Assembly (NCBI RefSeq): GCF_031846165.1
Contig: NZ_JAVRIE010000002.1
Location: forward strand, 558,001 to 622,000
Source of the DNA: Glaciecola blandensis
GTDB taxonomy: Bacteria > Pseudomonadota > Gammaproteobacteria > Enterobacterales > Alteromonadaceae
DNA: 64,000 nucleotides
Direction: 5' to 3'
Every line of letters begins with the position of its first letter. The first letter of the stretch is position 1. A program made the translations under genes and the position numbers. The notes below the pieces were generated by a model. That model saw nothing but the letters and a program-made list of their open reading frames with translations, did not search any database and had not been told where the DNA came from. Shown piece after piece: positions 63,094 through 64,000 of the stretch.

Positions 63094-64000
63094 ATGTCAA
63101 TTGAGTCGGCATTAGAACTAATTAAAGAAAGCGAAGCGAAATTTGTTGATTTGCGCTTCACAGACACCAAGGGAAAAGAGCAGCACGTATCAATCCCTAC
63201 TCACCAAATCGACGAAGACTTCTTTGAAGAAGGCAAAATGTTCGACGGTTCTTCAATTGCTGGCTGGAAAGGCATTAACGAATCTGACATGGTGTTAATG
63301 CCAGACGCGTCTACCGCAGTACTTGACCCATTCTCAGAAGAGCCACAAGTCAACATCACTTGTGACATCTTAGAGCCTTCAACGATGCAAGGTTATGACC
63401 GTGATCCACGTTCAGTTGCAAAGCGTGCTGAAGAGTATTTGAAGTCTACTGGCATCGGTGACACTGTGTTGTTTGGCCCAGAGCCAGAGTTCTTCTTGTT
63501 TGACGATGTTCGTTTCCATACTGATATGTCTGGCTCTTTCTATAAGATTGATGCAGAAGAAGCTTCTTGGAACTCAGGTGCTGAGTTTGAAGGCGGAAAC
63601 AAAGGCCACCGTCCAGGCGTTAAAGGTGGTTACTTCCCAGTAGCTCCAGTCGATTCAGCTCACGATACTCGTACAGCAATGTGCTTGGTAATGGAAGAAA
63701 TGGGCTTAGTTGTTGAAGCGCATCACCACGAAGTTGCAACCGCAGGCCAAAACGAAATCGCTTGCCAATTCAACACGATGGTTAAGAAAGCTGACGAAAT
63801 CCAAATTTATAAGTACGTTGTTCATAACGTTGCAGATGCATACGGTCAAACAGCGACATTTATGCCGAAGCCACTAGTGGGTGATAATGGTTCAGGCATG
63901 CACTGCCACCAATCAATCGGTAAAGATGGCAAAAACATCTTCGCGGGTGATAAGTATGCTGGTTTGTCTGAAGAAGCCTTGTTCTACATTGGCGGTATCA
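63094..64000 (+). CDS. glnA: Glutamine synthetase GlnA, type I (3' end missing)
   Basis: About 302 residues are visible before the window ends. The start MSIESALELIKESEAKFV follows GGAGG. The N-terminal beta-grasp has MFDGSSIAGWKGI. Metal-binding GPEPEFF and the substrate region GGYFPVAPVD and NGSGMHCHQS are present. The enzyme condenses glutamate and ammonia with ATP. The tandem NtrC boxes and sigma-54 promoter show nitrogen-controlled expression. Divergent from the YceI operon. Downstream ntrB/ntrC, usual in this group, would lie beyond the window. Confidence 0.96.
   Translation, partial: MSIESALELIKESEAKFVDLRFTDTKGKEQHVSIPTHQIDEDFFEEGKMFDGSSIAGWKGINESDMVLMPDASTAVLDPFSEEPQVNITCDILEPSTMQGYDRDPRSVAKRAEEYLKSTGIGDTVLFGPEPEFFLFDDVRFHTDMSGSFYKIDAEEASWNSGAEFEGGNKGHRPGVKGGYFPVAPVDSAHDTRTAMCLVMEEMGLVVEAHHHEVATAGQNEIACQFNTMVKKADEIQIYKYVVHNVADAYGQTATFMPKPLVGDNGSGMHCHQSIGKDGKNIFAGDKYAGLSEEALFYIGGI

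Overview
The window reads as a piece of chromosome from a marine gammaproteobacterium of the Alteromonadales type (Alteromonas/Paraglaciecola/Glaciecola-like). This is inferred from gene content: the mutH, rppH, ptsP, TauE-family, lgt, thyA order, rapA next to rluA, typA near an NtrC/sigma-54 type glnA, several TonB-dependent receptors, and a polysaccharide-utilisation gene set. No phage, plasmid, rRNA, tRNA or CRISPR signal was seen. Coding density is high and base composition looks even.

Layout. 1-11 kb: a beta-glucan/cellobiose locus. The 5' end of a TonB receptor diverges from a sodium symporter, GH94 cellobiose phosphorylase and secreted GH5 endoglucanase operon; a LacI-type regulator and a GluP-like sugar permease lie at 9.7-12.4 kb. 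Five LacI-type operator-like palindromes sit in the two divergent promoter regions and tie these parts into one candidate regulon. Between them are a hairpin repeat array (6.8-7.3 kb), an HMG-CoA reductase with a complete catalytic set, and a membrane-anchored alpha/beta hydrolase. 12.5-20.8 kb: an FMN glutamate-synthase-like protein, a ferredoxin, then the housekeeping block mutH, rppH, ptsP, TauE-like, lgt, thyA. 20.9-31 kb: c-di-GMP/chemotaxis-type signalling (receiver-CheC protein coupled to a PAS-GGDEF cyclase, and later a receiver-GGDEF protein), with DUF3530, rluA, rapA and a PIN-PhoH protein between.

31-34.5 kb: a TonB receptor with four His/Asp/Glu-rich insertions behind two Zur-box-like palindromes, a strong candidate zinc receptor, followed by a thioredoxin-like protein. 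34.6-44.5 kb: a sugar-porter gene interrupted by an in-frame amber codon, a dienoyl-CoA-isomerase-like crotonase, an M16 protease, a secreted esterase, a trans-acting enoyl-reductase-like protein, a DUF4920 protein and a PatB/MalY-type C-S lyase. 44.6-52 kb: a second repeat cluster, an RND efflux pump with its adaptor, and a small secreted protein plus a Met-rich TonB receptor (possibly copper).

52-58.7 kb holds a complete cyanophycin cycle on the minus strand: iadA, cphB, a terminator, cphA, then a paralogue (cphA') that keeps the Mur-ligase half but lacks the ATP-grasp half. Cyanophycin stores nitrogen as Asp-Arg polymer; CphA makes it, CphB cuts it to beta-Asp-Arg and IadA splits the dipeptide. 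typA, a YceI/cytochrome b561/YceI operon and glnA follow. glnA is cut by the window end and has two NtrC-like boxes and a -24/-12 promoter.

The most notable points are the 50-bp hairpin element whose divergent copies differ almost only by compensatory base-pair changes, the tandem Zur boxes before the metal-loop receptor, the ATP-grasp-less cyanophycin synthetase paralogue, and the LacI operator set.
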